64,000 nt of DNA from Chloropicon primus (lineage: Eukaryota; Chlorophyta; Chloropicophyceae; Chloropicales; Chloropicaceae), in NCBI GenBank assembly GCA_023205875.1, contig CP060770.1, forward strand, positions 246,501 through 310,500, given 5' to 3'. The notes under the pieces are model-generated. The model did no database searches, was not told where the DNA came from, and saw only the letters and a program-made list of their open reading frames with translations. This document shows positions 29,636-39,857 of the stretch, one piece after another. The translations under genes and the position numbers were made by a program. Each line of letters opens with the position of its first letter. Within the stretch, counting starts at the first letter, position 1.

Positions 29636-31267
29636 TCACAAGTTTTTCTCCAAGTGCTTGTCGATCCTCCCGAGCAGGAGGAGGGTGCTCGCGCTGGGCT
29701 TGAAGTTGAGCCTGGCGAGGCAGCGCAAGAACGTCGCGAGATCCTGGTTCTCCGCGTGGTCAAGCTTCTTGCTGAAGTACGTCACGATCTTGTCGATGTA
29801 GGCCTCGTCCACCCGGGTTTCCATGATGGAGAGGGAGTGTATGGTCGTCAAAAGCTCCGCGGAAGTCGTCTTGAACCGGTTTTCGTAGGACAGCTGGTGG
29901 TTCAGACACTTCTGCAGCGGAACCTTGTGCGGGCTGAATCCCATGTCCGCGGCGATGCCCAGCATCTCCGAAACCGCACCCGGCCCCCTCGTCAGCTTCA
30001 CCTTGTTCGCGAACACGCCGAAGACCTCCTCGATCACCTGGTACGCCAGCTTCCAGTGCAACTTCCTCACGGCTTGCAGCGTGGGCAGAAGCGACGAGTC
30101 CCTGATTTGGGACACTCTAAGGCTCCCCACAAGCTCCTCGATGCCGTCGTGGGTGTAAGGAAGGGAAAGGTTGGCGATGGCCATGAGCACCGTGGCCACG
30201 TGATCCCCCGATTGGCCTGCAGCCCCTCTCCCCCCCTTTCTCATGGAGGACAAGAACTCCTCCACCAGGTCCTCCACCGGCACTTTGTGCCCCAAATCAA
30301 ACGCGTCGATCGCGCTCACGACCCGGCTCAGGGTCTTTGACGCCGCCTTTGCCCTCAAGTCGAGAAACTGCACCAGGAGCCTCTCCACGTCCCCGGTGTC
30401 CAAGCTGACGCTTGCCCTGGAGGCGGTGTACAGCAAGTCCGCAATTCTCTGGGCCTGGAGCACGTGGTCCTGCTCCGATGATTCAAGGAGGGACATGTAC
30501 TCGCGGCAAAGGCTTTCGAGCATGGCGTCCGAAATTTCCCGCCGCATCCAGTCCGTGCTGTCGACGAGATCCCCGAGGCACCGGTGGCTGTACGCGTAGC
30601 GGGCCACGGCGCCCACGTGTTTCGGGTCCATCCTCCTCTCCTTGTCCGAGATGAAGCTGACCATGTAGGCCACGAAGGAGAGGTCCAACCGGCGGCTACC
30701 CCCCTCCTCGAGCTTGGCCACGAAGGAATCGATGTGCTCGAGCTGCCGAGAGCGCTGAAGATCCCTCCAAACCATGGTCTTGCGCAAAAAGTGCGCGTAA
30801 ACCTCCACCACCTCCGCCTTGCCCTGTTCGGAGGAGTTGTCGGAGGACTCCAAGGCGTGCTTCAACACCTCCCTCACGCACTTCTTGTCCTCCCTGTTCT
30901 GGGGAATCCACCCCACCCCACCGATCTCTTGAAGGCTCCTTGGCTTCGTGCTCAGGCTCTCGGGACACGAATCCGGCTTGAGGAGGTCCTCCACCGCCTC
31001 TTCCACGCGCTCCCTCCTTCTCGCGCCCTCGGTCGAGTCCCAACCTTCCTCCTCCCCCTCCCCTGGAGAGCCTCCCTTCCTCGCCAGCGCAAAGGATTTG
31101 GTCCACGAGGACGAGGACGACGCGAGGCCCCTCTGAGACCCCGGAAACCTGCGCAGGGGTGGGCGAAACGACGATGGAGGCCAAGCACCCCAGCCAGGAG
31201 CTCCGAGGCCAAGGCGAAGCACCAGGCCCAGAGGAAGCCTCAGCCTTGTTGACATCGCGATAATCAT
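29636..31267 (-). CDS. Presequence-bearing helical protein, probably organellar RNA-related
   Basis: 543 aa, single exon, not firmly recognised. The N-terminus (MSTRLRLPLGLVLRLGLG ... FRPPLRRFPGSQRGLASS) is an Arg/Leu/Ser-rich organellar targeting sequence. The rest is a run of amphipathic helices of about 35-40 residues without cysteines or catalytic motifs (for example DHVATVLMAIANLSLPYTHDG and HWKLAYQVIEEVFGVFA), the look of FASTK/OPR-type RNA-binding helical repeat proteins. No RAP domain is seen at the C-terminus. A role in organelle gene expression is inference only. A second ATG four codons in is an equal start. Confidence 0.65.
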   Translation of the reverse strand: MIIAMSTRLRLPLGLVLRLGLGAPGWGAWPPSSFRPPLRRFPGSQRGLASSSSSWTKSFALARKGGSPGEGEEEGWDSTEGARRRERVEEAVEDLLKPDSCPESLSTKPRSLQEIGGVGWIPQNREDKKCVREVLKHALESSDNSSEQGKAEVVEVYAHFLRKTMVWRDLQRSRQLEHIDSFVAKLEEGGSRRLDLSFVAYMVSFISDKERRMDPKHVGAVARYAYSHRCLGDLVDSTDWMRREISDAMLESLCREYMSLLESSEQDHVLQAQRIADLLYTASRASVSLDTGDVERLLVQFLDLRAKAASKTLSRVVSAIDAFDLGHKVPVEDLVEEFLSSMRKGGRGAAGQSGDHVATVLMAIANLSLPYTHDGIEELVGSLRVSQIRDSSLLPTLQAVRKLHWKLAYQVIEEVFGVFANKVKLTRGPGAVSEMLGIAADMGFSPHKVPLQKCLNHQLSYENRFKTTSAELLTTIHSLSIMETRVDEAYIDKIVTYFSKKLDHAENQDLATFLRCLARLNFKPSASTLLLLGRIDKHLEKNL

Positions 31268-32315
31268 GCCGTGCTTCGCTTCACCGGTGCGGTGACTTCA
31301 ATCGGAACACGGCACAAGAAGCAGAAAAACATTCCTCATGACGGTGACGAACTCAATCCCTTGCTCAAGCAACAACGCTGTCCATGGGAGTTGGTGACCT
31401 GATTGATGCTCCCTTGCGTAGTGTCTCGCCCCGCTAACCGATGCCAGCGTCTGTGGAACGGTCGTGAGACAATCTACCGCTTCAGAATGGGCCACTCTCC
31501 CGAGATGTCGAGAACCAAAAGAGATGCGACGCCAAACAAACTTTGTTGGAGATGATGCTGGTGCTGGTGCTGATTGACGATGTTCCTCAAGTATCGTCGC
31601 GAATCCGAGGCAAAACCCAAGCAATGCCGGGTGGAATCGAAAGACCGAGAGATGATCTACCACTTGATCGTGCTCTCTCTCCCTCTGCTGCGCTCCCCTT
31701 TCTTCCAGAGGCGCCCAAACCCAAGCCAATCGCCGCCTCGCTCGCAAGGCTCCAATGGTACACTCAGGAAACGCCTCCCTCGCTTCCCACCTTCAGATTT
31801 AAAAAACGTCTCCTGAAGAATATTGAGGTCTACATAACGATGTACCAAGATTTCCACAAAAGTTCAGATTACGAAACGTCTCGCGAAGAAATTGAGAAGA
31901 TTTCCGAATTGACCTTTGACCTGAAAATTGAAAATCCGTTGAGGGGGTTCACACCATCGAGGCCCGAGGCTGCCAAAGGGATCAGGTGAGTTGGCGCAGG
32001 TGTATCGAGCGAGCCAAGGCGTTCCCGAGCAAGTCACTCCCTTGATTCGAAAGTTCGCATCTTTGTCTTTCGTTTGACCCATCTTTGGGTCGATAGGGTC
32101 CCTTGGTTTGTTGTGACAAGTGTCCTTTATTGACTCTTTTCGTCTCGTGTGTTTGGTACCTTTGCCTCTTGGTAAGCGTGGTTCACCAGAGGCCCAGCCA
32201 GAGGAAGGGAGAGGGGACCGTGGATTCTCTGAAAGCCATTCGTTTGCTGATGGTTTCCATCGCCTTTTAGGGTTTTTTTCTTTATTGGCAGCAGTACCAG
32301 TCAGTGGACCCAACT
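31268..32315. promoter_or_regulatory. Flank before CFAP44 with a probable 5' UTR intron and a telo-box
   Basis: About 1 kb between divergent genes. Near 31985 lies a good donor (ATCAG then GTGAGT) and at 32291 an acceptor (TTTATTGGCAG), so a 306 bp 5' UTR intron is plausible. Just before the acceptor is TTTTAGGGTTTTTTT (32265-32279), a reverse-orientation telo-box and T-run. Two imperfect copies of TTCAGATT..AAACGTCTC lie at 31792 and 31863. An open frame at 31543-31989 does not join CFAP44 in frame and is not called. Confidence 0.4.
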
Positions 32316-35300
32316 ATGGCAGAAGAAGGGGAGGAGGTGCCTCCACCAGAGGCAGCAAAGGAGGAGGAGGAAGTTGTGGGCGGGGAGGAGGAACAAGCGT
32401 CGGCGGACGCCGTGGAGGGGGCAGGAGAGGCACCAACTGAGGAGGAGCTTCAGCTTCAAAGGGCTCAGTCTGCGGTGTCTGCCCAACAGGAGGCAGAGGA
32501 GCCACAGGAGGAGCCACAGGAGGCTGCTCCAGCGGAAGCAGAAGCAGCAGAAGAAGCGGCTGCTGCCGCTCCAGCAGAAGCAGCAGCGCAAGGAAAGGAA
32601 GAAGTAGTCGCTGCCGCTCCAGCAGGAGCAGCAGAAGAAGAAGCTGCTGCTGAAGCTGCGGGTGACGAGTCTGCGGGTGACGCGGACTCTGGCTCCCCTG
32701 CGGAGAAGGAGGCCGACCTCGCGGACGAGGAAGCCGCTGCGATCAAAATTCAGGCGGCTGCCCGGTCCAAGGCGACGCGCAAGAAGCTGGCCAAGGAGAA
32801 GCAGGAGAAGGAGGAGGCCCTGTCGCAGTCGCACTGGGCCGAGTCTGGGCTGCCGGACGACAGGTACCTCGCAGACGGGTACTATAAGCGTAGCCAGTTC
32901 GACATCGATGCATCCATTGCCGGCAGCAACGTTGCTGGCCTTTCCCTCAAGCAGGGCCTCGGTTTCGAGTCGACCAAGAGGCACAACACCATGCTGGTGG
33001 AGGACGACGTTCTCCTCTACTCTACTGGAAAGTTCTTGGTGCTCCACAAGTACAGCTTGGGCACGAGGCTCTACCTGCCTAGCTTGGACGGAGGTGGCAT
33101 CGGAAGCTTCGATGTCCACCCATCGCGCAAGTACATCTGCGTCTGCGAGAGGTTGGAGCCGGCCCTGATCGCGACGGGGAGGACGCCAAACGTTTACATT
33201 TACGAGTACCCGAGCTTGAGGATCTACAAGGTGCTGAAGAGCGGCACGGAGAGGGCGTACTGCGCGTGCAAGTTCAACCAGCTGGACCAGGGAGCGACCT
33301 TGGCCACGGTGGGCTGCTACCCTGACTTCCTCCTTTCGGTGTGGAACTGGAAGGAGGAGAAGATGATCCTGAGGTCCAAGGCTTTCAGTCAGGACATTTA
33401 CAGCGTCAACTTCTCACCAAAGTTCGAGGGGCAGCTGACCACCAGCGGGACGGGTCACATTAGGTTCTGGAAGATGGCCGGCACGTTCACCGGACTCAAG
33501 CTGCAGGGAGCGATTGGCAAGTTCGGAAGCGTCGAAATCTCAGACGTAGCCGCCTTTGCCGAGCTCCCGAATGGCAGCGTGGCCTGCGGTACGGAGAATG
33601 GTGACATCTTGGTCTGGGACGGAGGCTTCATCAAGACGTTCTTCACTCTGCCGAACGGCGAGCCTTGCCACAAGGATATGATCGAGGTGGCCCAGATTTG
33701 CAAGGCCAAGGACAACAGCCAGTACTTGATGACGGGAGGAATGGACGGGTACCTCAAGTTCTGGGACTTGAAACTGCTAATGGAGCTCGAGTCGGACGAC
33801 GACGCGGGAATCAATTGCAGCATCGCCCCAGCCAAGCAGGCTCTCATCGAGTGTCCTGGAAGGCCAGGCAAGAAGGTGGCCATCAAGACTGTGATCGAGA
33901 AGGGGAAGGACAGGTACATCATCCAGGACCACAACGGCGCCATCATCGAGTTGGCTGCCAGGAAACCAAAAGACGCCTCAAGCGATGCGTCGGAGGGCAC
34001 ACTTGAGCTCTCCGTTTCATCGTCGAAGGCGATCATGAAGTGCCACAGCGGTAACATCGTCGGCCTCATGCCTTCCCCCGTGTCTCACCACATGGTCACC
34101 GCGGGCGAGGACGGCTCCGTGAGGGTGTACAACTATACCCAGGACACCACCAAGTCCTTGTTCGAGATTTCCTTCCCGGTTCCTGCCACGGCGCTGACGG
34201 GCGTGCCCAAGTCAAGCGATCCTTCGGGCCGAATCGTCATCGTTGGTTTCGAAGATGGCGTTGTCAGAGTCCTACTGAGGTGCCTCGACGGCTTCAAGAC
34301 GTTGTACGTCGGCAAACCGCACAAGGACGCCGTCACTTCGGCTTGCGTGTCCCCAGATGGTTCCTACTGCGTGACTGGCTCCAAGGACAAGACACTTTTC
34401 TTCTTCTCCACCAAGATACCTTTGAGCGACGCCAACGGTGCGGGTGCCATGGGGATGGTAGAGGAAGACGGCAGCGACCAAGCCAAGTCAGAGGACGGGA
34501 CTGGACCAGAGGGAGCGGGAACGGCCACAAATGACTTGGAATTCAAGCCCCTTGCGTACATTCCCACTCCGGACGAGGTGACCACCGTGAGTTGGCACGC
34601 CGAGTCTCAAGTCTTGCTCGTCGGATGCACCAATGGTGACATCCTTGAAGTGGAGCGCCCTCCGCTGGACGTGGATACCTTCAAGACGTTCGAGACGCAG
34701 TGCAAGACGAGGTTTTACGACTTCCAGAAGCCCAAGCTGAAGAAGCCCAAGGAGAAGGAGGAGGAGGAGGGCAAGGAGGAGAAGAAGGGCGAGGGCGATG
34801 CCGACAAGGCGGAAGGAGCCGATGATGGCGAACAGAAGGAGGAGGAAGAAGAGGAGGAGGAGGAAGAGGACGAGACATCGGGTTACCCTGTAAGGGAAAT
34901 CATGTACGTCACCGATAAGGATGGCAATGCGAGCCACAACTTCTACGCTACCTTTGGAGGGAAAGCGGCCGGCCACATGTTCTTGTGCAACGTTGATGAG
35001 GACGAGGTTCTTGAAGCCATTCCCACGCACGACATGCCAATGACCCACCTTTCGTACTCGCACAAGTCCAAGTATTTGGTGTCCGGATCCACGAACGGTG
35101 TCGTGCGCATCTGCTCCCTGGATAGCGAGAAGACAAAGGATTCCAAGGATGAGAGCGGAAAGCTCAGCGATTTTGTTGAGGTGGGCATGCACGGCGGGAA
35201 CGTGTCCTGCGTTGCGACCTCTTTTGACGAATCGGTCATCATCACCGCGGCTTCGGATGGCTCCTGTTTCATCGTGAAGAACTTCCTCGAGGAGGAAACC

Positions 35301-38129
35301 GTGGAGTCCCGAATCAAGATTCCAAAGGCTCCATCGGTGCCGTTGCCCACTATGCTGGCAGAGGAACGCACTCAAACCTCCGAGGAGATTGTCGGCAAGG
35401 AGCACTACAGCATCGAAGAGGCGAAGAAGAAGACTGACAGGGATAAGAAACTGAGCAACGCTGAGGCCAAGAAGGCTGCCTTGCGCGACAAGGTCGCAGA
35501 AATTCGTAACGCTTTCCAGGCCTTGCTGAATGCAAACAAAAGCAAGGAGGATGTGAAGCAGCTGAACAGAGAGGAGTTCCTCATCGACATGAACCTGCAA
35601 GAGATGCTGGACAAGAACCTGGCCAGCGCTTTGAACGAAGTTGAGCTAGAGGAAGCGTATGAAAGCGAAAAGGGTCGCATTGGCCGCGAAAAGCTTCAGC
35701 AGTGGTTCTTCGACAAGGTCGAAGTGGAGCGCATCGAGCTGCATGCTTTCAAGTCGGAGCTCAGCACGTCGACATTCCGAACGACCAAGCTGCCTCCCGC
35801 CGTCCAAGAGGAGCTGGACGCCGCCAGGAAAGAGGCCCAGACAAAGGAGACTGAGGAGGAGGCCAAGGACGGCGCTGCGATGGAGAATGCTGCCGCCGTG
35901 GAGGCGCCGAAGGCAGGTGCAGGGGACAGGAGGGCCTCAAGAACCACGCAGAGCGAGGTGCAGGACAGCAAGGCTGCGAAGAAGGAAGACACGCACGCAA
36001 GGGAGGTCGAAAAGAAGCTCAACAAGCAAGAAATGAGAAGAGAGCAGCGAAGGAAGAGGGACAAGGAATGGCAAGTCTTCAACAAGACGAAGCCTGACGA
36101 GAAGTTTGAGAACCCAGAGGATGTTGCGGCCATTCAGACGGCTGTCGACAACATGGGGGATTTCAAGCTGAAGAGTGATCCGAATTATATCGCCCCTGAG
36201 GAGGAGCGAACCAATGTGGACAAGAAGAGGAGGCAGCTCCATTTGCTCGATGCGAAGATCCACGGCATCAAGATGAGCTTTAACAACAGACTCCTCTCGC
36301 TCCGTGACTTGAAGAAGGATCTCATCGCTCAGATTGACGAAAGCAACAAGAAGCTCACCACTCTTCGAAAAGACTTGAAGCAGTCGGAGGAGCTGTTTAC
36401 CCCCAAGATGCTGCCCACCGAAATGCCGGAGCTGAGGTACGAGGTCAGCAACGAGGAGGTAGCGGAGTTCCTCAACAAGGCGAAGGAATCGGAGAAGAAA
36501 GAGGGTTTGGGTGGAGGCGGCTTTGGTGGGTTTGGCGGGGCGGCCAAGGCAGCGGTGGCTGCAAAGAAGGGGCCTAGCATCGGAACTGCAGCAAAGGTTC
36601 ACAGTTTTGCGAAGAAGATCAGAAGAAGCAGTTTGGCTGGTGAGAGGCGCTACAGTGCCATTGCTGAGTTCCGTGCGTCCGACGTGGAGATCAAGGAGAT
36701 GCTTCTGCAGAAGAGGATGCTTCAGCACGAGATCGAAAACATCGAGGATCAGATCAAGAACAGCATTGTTGACTTCGACAAGAACCTCGACAAGCTGAGG
36801 CAGGACAAGTTCACGCTTCAGGCTGATCTCAAGATGGCCGAAATCAGGAGGATCATCCTGGTCAAAGAGCTCGCGATTCTGAAAGAGTGCGAGAAGAGGG
36901 ACAACTTGCTGATCAACAAGATGGACACCAAGGGGGGGGAGAAGAAGGACATTATTGACAAGATCAAGTCTTGCACCGAGAAGATCGAAGAGAAGGAGGG
37001 CGAGATTCACAAGGTTCTGGAGAAGAAGAACAAGATCTTGTCAGAGTTCGACTCTCTGGTTGAGGATGGGTCCACCTTCAGGGAGCAGCTTCAGAAGATC
37101 TTCTTGAGGAAAATCAAGAGGCACAAGAAGAATGCAAAGAGGACCGAGGACTTCGACTCGGAGGAGGAGTCCGACAGCGAGGAGGAAGACGACGACGATG
37201 ATGACTGGGATGAGGACGAGGCCGAGGAGATTTGCCCACCTGGTTGCGACCAGGCCCTCTACGAGAAGGTCTGCGACCTTCGTGAGAAGAGGCTGGACCA
37301 GGAAGAGATCGACGTGGAGCTGAAGAAGCAGCTGGAAACCTTTAACAAGGAAAGGGAATCCATGAAGAAGAAGCAGAACCTCATCAACCAATCGGTGAAG
37401 GCCATTAACGAGGAGATCATCAGCTTCCAGAAGGAGAAGCAGGCAAAGTTGAACGAGATTCTTCTCGTGGTTACTTTGAAGATGCACCAGATCGAGTATC
37501 TCGTGGAATCTAAACTGCCACTGAACCTCACTGACGCTCTCGTCTTCCCAAAGACGACGTTGAGGAGGCTCGAGGAGCGTGTCGGCGAATTGATAGAGGA
37601 GAAGGCACAGCTGAAGCAGGAGCAGAAGGAGTTGCGGAAGCAGCACAAACAGATGCTTCGTGACAGCAAGGTGAAGGAGGGACGAATCAATGAGCTTCAG
37701 TCCAAGGCAAGAGATATCCAGCTCTTGAAGTTCGGACAGTTGATTGATTTGGACTTGTTGGACAAGATGGGTGTGAACAAAACCACCGAAGACCTCAAGG
37801 CGAATTTGCTAAGGCAGGAGAAGCAGTTCATCCACGACTTGGCTCAGTGGAACAAGAGGATCGAGGGGGCGAAGAGAGAGTTGGCCGATTTCACGCAAGA
37901 GAATACCAACTACTTGAACATGCTCGCCGATTTGACTTCCTCCCAGAGGCAGATTGATCTCAAGTTGCACTCGACCCAGAATGAACTTTTCACCAACCCC
38001 GCGGCTCAGAGGAAGAAGGAGATTGCTGCCAGAGACCACCTCATCGAAGTCATTAACGTGCAGGCCCAGCAGATCGACGCTCTCAAGCACGAGATCAATT
38101 TGTTGAGACACAAGTCGGGCAAGCTTTAA
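32316..38129 (+). CDS. CFAP44: CFAP44 (FAP44), inner dynein tether protein
   Basis: Axonemal WD-repeat protein of the tether/tether-head complex that links the I1/f inner-arm dynein to the doublet. The 1937 aa single exon has an Ala/Glu-rich acidic N-terminus, an IQ motif at about residues 143-155 (IKIQAAARSKATRKK), two blocks of WD40 repeats (about 200-1000) with the family signatures GGGIGSFDVHPSR, IYEYPSLRIYKVL, LRSKAFSQDIYSVNF, SGTGHIRFWKMAGTFTGLKL, then a long coiled coil with an acidic SEEEDDDDD stretch. Length matches animal CFAP44. The first true ATG is 32316; four codons upstream are open without ATG. An IQ motif suggests calmodulin binding. Confidence 0.95.
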   Translation: MAEEGEEVPPPEAAKEEEEVVGGEEEQASADAVEGAGEAPTEEELQLQRAQSAVSAQQEAEEPQEEPQEAAPAEAEAAEEAAAAAPAEAAAQGKEEVVAAAPAGAAEEEAAAEAAGDESAGDADSGSPAEKEADLADEEAAAIKIQAAARSKATRKKLAKEKQEKEEALSQSHWAESGLPDDRYLADGYYKRSQFDIDASIAGSNVAGLSLKQGLGFESTKRHNTMLVEDDVLLYSTGKFLVLHKYSLGTRLYLPSLDGGGIGSFDVHPSRKYICVCERLEPALIATGRTPNVYIYEYPSLRIYKVLKSGTERAYCACKFNQLDQGATLATVGCYPDFLLSVWNWKEEKMILRSKAFSQDIYSVNFSPKFEGQLTTSGTGHIRFWKMAGTFTGLKLQGAIGKFGSVEISDVAAFAELPNGSVACGTENGDILVWDGGFIKTFFTLPNGEPCHKDMIEVAQICKAKDNSQYLMTGGMDGYLKFWDLKLLMELESDDDAGINCSIAPAKQALIECPGRPGKKVAIKTVIEKGKDRYIIQDHNGAIIELAARKPKDASSDASEGTLELSVSSSKAIMKCHSGNIVGLMPSPVSHHMVTAGEDGSVRVYNYTQDTTKSLFEISFPVPATALTGVPKSSDPSGRIVIVGFEDGVVRVLLRCLDGFKTLYVGKPHKDAVTSACVSPDGSYCVTGSKDKTLFFFSTKIPLSDANGAGAMGMVEEDGSDQAKSEDGTGPEGAGTATNDLEFKPLAYIPTPDEVTTVSWHAESQVLLVGCTNGDILEVERPPLDVDTFKTFETQCKTRFYDFQKPKLKKPKEKEEEEGKEEKKGEGDADKAEGADDGEQKEEEEEEEEEEDETSGYPVREIMYVTDKDGNASHNFYATFGGKAAGHMFLCNVDEDEVLEAIPTHDMPMTHLSYSHKSKYLVSGSTNGVVRICSLDSEKTKDSKDESGKLSDFVEVGMHGGNVSCVATSFDESVIITAASDGSCFIVKNFLEEETVESRIKIPKAPSVPLPTMLAEERTQTSEEIVGKEHYSIEEAKKKTDRDKKLSNAEAKKAALRDKVAEIRNAFQALLNANKSKEDVKQLNREEFLIDMNLQEMLDKNLASALNEVELEEAYESEKGRIGREKLQQWFFDKVEVERIELHAFKSELSTSTFRTTKLPPAVQEELDAARKEAQTKETEEEAKDGAAMENAAAVEAPKAGAGDRRASRTTQSEVQDSKAAKKEDTHAREVEKKLNKQEMRREQRRKRDKEWQVFNKTKPDEKFENPEDVAAIQTAVDNMGDFKLKSDPNYIAPEEERTNVDKKRRQLHLLDAKIHGIKMSFNNRLLSLRDLKKDLIAQIDESNKKLTTLRKDLKQSEELFTPKMLPTEMPELRYEVSNEEVAEFLNKAKESEKKEGLGGGGFGGFGGAAKAAVAAKKGPSIGTAAKVHSFAKKIRRSSLAGERRYSAIAEFRASDVEIKEMLLQKRMLQHEIENIEDQIKNSIVDFDKNLDKLRQDKFTLQADLKMAEIRRIILVKELAILKECEKRDNLLINKMDTKGGEKKDIIDKIKSCTEKIEEKEGEIHKVLEKKNKILSEFDSLVEDGSTFREQLQKIFLRKIKRHKKNAKRTEDFDSEEESDSEEEDDDDDDWDEDEAEEICPPGCDQALYEKVCDLREKRLDQEEIDVELKKQLETFNKERESMKKKQNLINQSVKAINEEIISFQKEKQAKLNEILLVVTLKMHQIEYLVESKLPLNLTDALVFPKTTLRRLEERVGELIEEKAQLKQEQKELRKQHKQMLRDSKVKEGRINELQSKARDIQLLKFGQLIDLDLLDKMGVNKTTEDLKANLLRQEKQFIHDLAQWNKRIEGAKRELADFTQENTNYLNMLADLTSSQRQIDLKLHSTQNELFTNPAAQRKKEIAARDHLIEVINVQAQQIDALKHEINLLRHKSGKL

Positions 38130-38237
38130 AGGTCTTGTATTACTATAGTTTCTCTTGTTTGTCTTGATTTTGAGTTTGACCTCCTTGGCCAAGGGGGACA
38201 GCACGCAGCGGTGTTGTTCGTTGTGTGGTGCTGCCCT

Positions 38238-39299
38238 CTATATGTAGATGCCCTTCTTGGTCTTGAGCATCCCGTTCAAGTGTCTCAACTGCTCGGGCGT
38301 GTCGACGCCGTGGACAGCTTTCTCGACGAGGCCGACTTTGATCTTGTATCCGGCCTCGATGACTTTGTTCTGCTCGAGATCCTCTTGCTTCTGCAACAAG
38401 CTTTGTGGCATTTCATTCACGTACGTGTTCAAGAAGCTTGCTCGGTACGCGTAGATCCCTAGCTTGCGCCAGTACAAGCACTTGAGAGTAGGGGAGAGCA
38501 ATCCCAGAGTCAGAAAGAGACAAAGGCGGGCCACATGCCAATGAGAAAAGTCAACAAACAAACAAAAACTTACCTTGGGGTCGTACTTCCCCCTCTTGTT
38601 GTACGGTATCATAGCTCGAGAAAAGTACAGTGCGTTGTTGGTCTTGTCCAAGACAACCTTGACGTTGTTCACATTCGTCACATCTTCAGAATCATTCAGG
38701 TTGGCAGGCCTTGCCAAAGTCCCCATCACAACCGAAGCATCACCAGCTTCTATTCCACTCCTGATACAGTCCACGACCTTCTCCACGTGCTCTGATTCGA
38801 TAAACGGTTCATCCCCTTGAACGTTCACAACGATGTCATAATTCTTCTCACCGAGATGTTGCAGCACCTCCAAGCATCTCTCGGTTCCATTGTTGCACGA
38901 CTCGCTCGTCATCACAACCTTCCCACCAAAGTCTCTGACACACTCCGCGATGCGTTCATCGTCTGTGGCCACCACAAGCTCGTCAAAACAGTTGCTCTTC
39001 TTGGCATTGGTGTACGTGTGCCAGATCATTGGGTTGCCACAGAGGTCTGCCAATGGCTTGCCAGGGAATCGGGTCGAGTTGTACCTCGCAGGGATGACAC
39101 CCAACACCTTGTTGGTTGTCATCCTATTGTGCAACCACTTGTGAACCTTTGGAAGGAACCTTTTTGCCACCACCTCGTACACGAAGGCATGGAGAACAAA
39201 GGTCGCCAAGTGTTTGTTAATTTTGGATGATCTTTCGTGATCTTTCGTGATCTTCGTGGTGTCCTCCTTGGGACTCTTTTTCTTGCCGAAGAGAGACAT
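38238..39299 (-). CDS. kdsB: CMP-KDO synthetase (KdsB), two exons
   Basis: 3-deoxy-manno-octulosonate cytidylyltransferase, activating KDO with CTP for incorporation into pectin (plants) or scales/walls of green algae. Exons 39299-38574 and 38480-38238 join over a 93 bp intron, GTAAGT...TCTCAAG, phase 0, giving 322 aa. Motifs: VIPARYNSTRFPGKPLADL (nucleotide-binding), WHTYTNAKKS, ATDDERIAE, NNGTERC, VNVQGDEPFI, ALYFSRAMIPYN, LGIYAYRASFL. The intron is a multiple of three with no stop, so read-through would insert 31 residues between GKYDPK and CLYWRKLGIY. The N-terminal about 55 residues precede the catalytic fold and may be a membrane anchor, as in plant KdsB. The start abuts a perfect tandem repeat. 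Confidence 0.92.
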   Translation of the reverse strand: MSLFGKKKSPKEDTTKITKDHERSSKINKHLATFVLHAFVYEVVAKRFLPKVHKWLHNRMTTNKVLGVIPARYNSTRFPGKPLADLCGNPMIWHTYTNAKKSNCFDELVVATDDERIAECVRDFGGKVVMTSESCNNGTERCLEVLQHLGEKNYDIVVNVQGDEPFIESEHVEKVVDCIRSGIEAGDASVVMGTLARPANLNDSEDVTNVNNVKVVLDKTNNALYFSRAMIPYNKRGKYDPKVSFCLFVDFSHWHVARLCLFLTLGLLSPTLKCLYWRKLGIYAYRASFLNTYVNEMPQSLLQKQEDLEQNKVIEAGYKIKVGLVEKAVHGVDTPEQLRHLNGMLKTKKGIYI

Positions 39300-39302
39300 A
39301 CT

Positions 39303-39785
39303 GCTCCTTGGTTGTCCTCTCCTCTCTCTGTCTCTGCTTCAGCTGTCCAGAACATCACCAAGGAATCTCCGGGATCATAGGGAGAGGAAGCAGAGAGGAT
39401 GATGGGTGATGGAGGATCAGGGAGGGGTCAAGCAAAGGCGTTCATTCGTTTGCTTTGATTCAGGCTCCTTGGTTGTCCTCTCCTCTCTCTGTCTCTGCTT
39501 CAGCTGTCCAGAACATCACCAAGGAATCTCCGGGATCATAGGGAGAGGAAGCAGAGAGGATGATGGGTGATGGAGGATCAGGGAGGGGTCAAGCAAAGGC
39601 GTTCATTCGTTTGCTTTGATTCAGGCTCCTTGGTTGTCCTCTCCTCTCTCTGTCTCTGCTTCAGCTGTCCAGAACATCACCAAGGAATCTCCGGGATCAT
39701 AGGGAGAGGAAGCAGAGAGGATGATGGGTGATGGAGGATCAGGGAGGGGTCAAGCAAAGGCGTTCATTCGTTTGCTTTGATTCAG
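39303..39785 (-). repeat. Perfect tandem repeat, 3 x 161 bp, at the 5' side of kdsB
   Basis: Copies begin at 39303, 39464 and 39625, each starting GCTCCTTGGTTGTCCTCTCC and ending TTTGCTTTGATTCAG, and appear identical by eye. The first copy starts 3 bp before the kdsB ATG, so each unit should contain its 5' UTR and proximal promoter. Each plus-strand unit ends in CAG. Confidence 0.97.
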
Positions 39786-39857
39786 GAGGCAAGGAGAAAG
39801 GAAAGTGAGGTGTGACAGGTCAAAAACTAGAATGAACGACAAAACTGGCGAGCGAGT

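Noticed and set aside
31298-31989. Open frames before CFAP44 as a gene or N-terminal exon
   Set aside because: The plus frame would not splice in frame onto CFAP44 at the visible acceptor, and neither frame has a recognisable product.
39303-39785. Reading the 3 x 161 bp repeat as terminal repeats of a mobile element
   Set aside because: The copies are head-to-tail with no DNA between them and no internal coding region.
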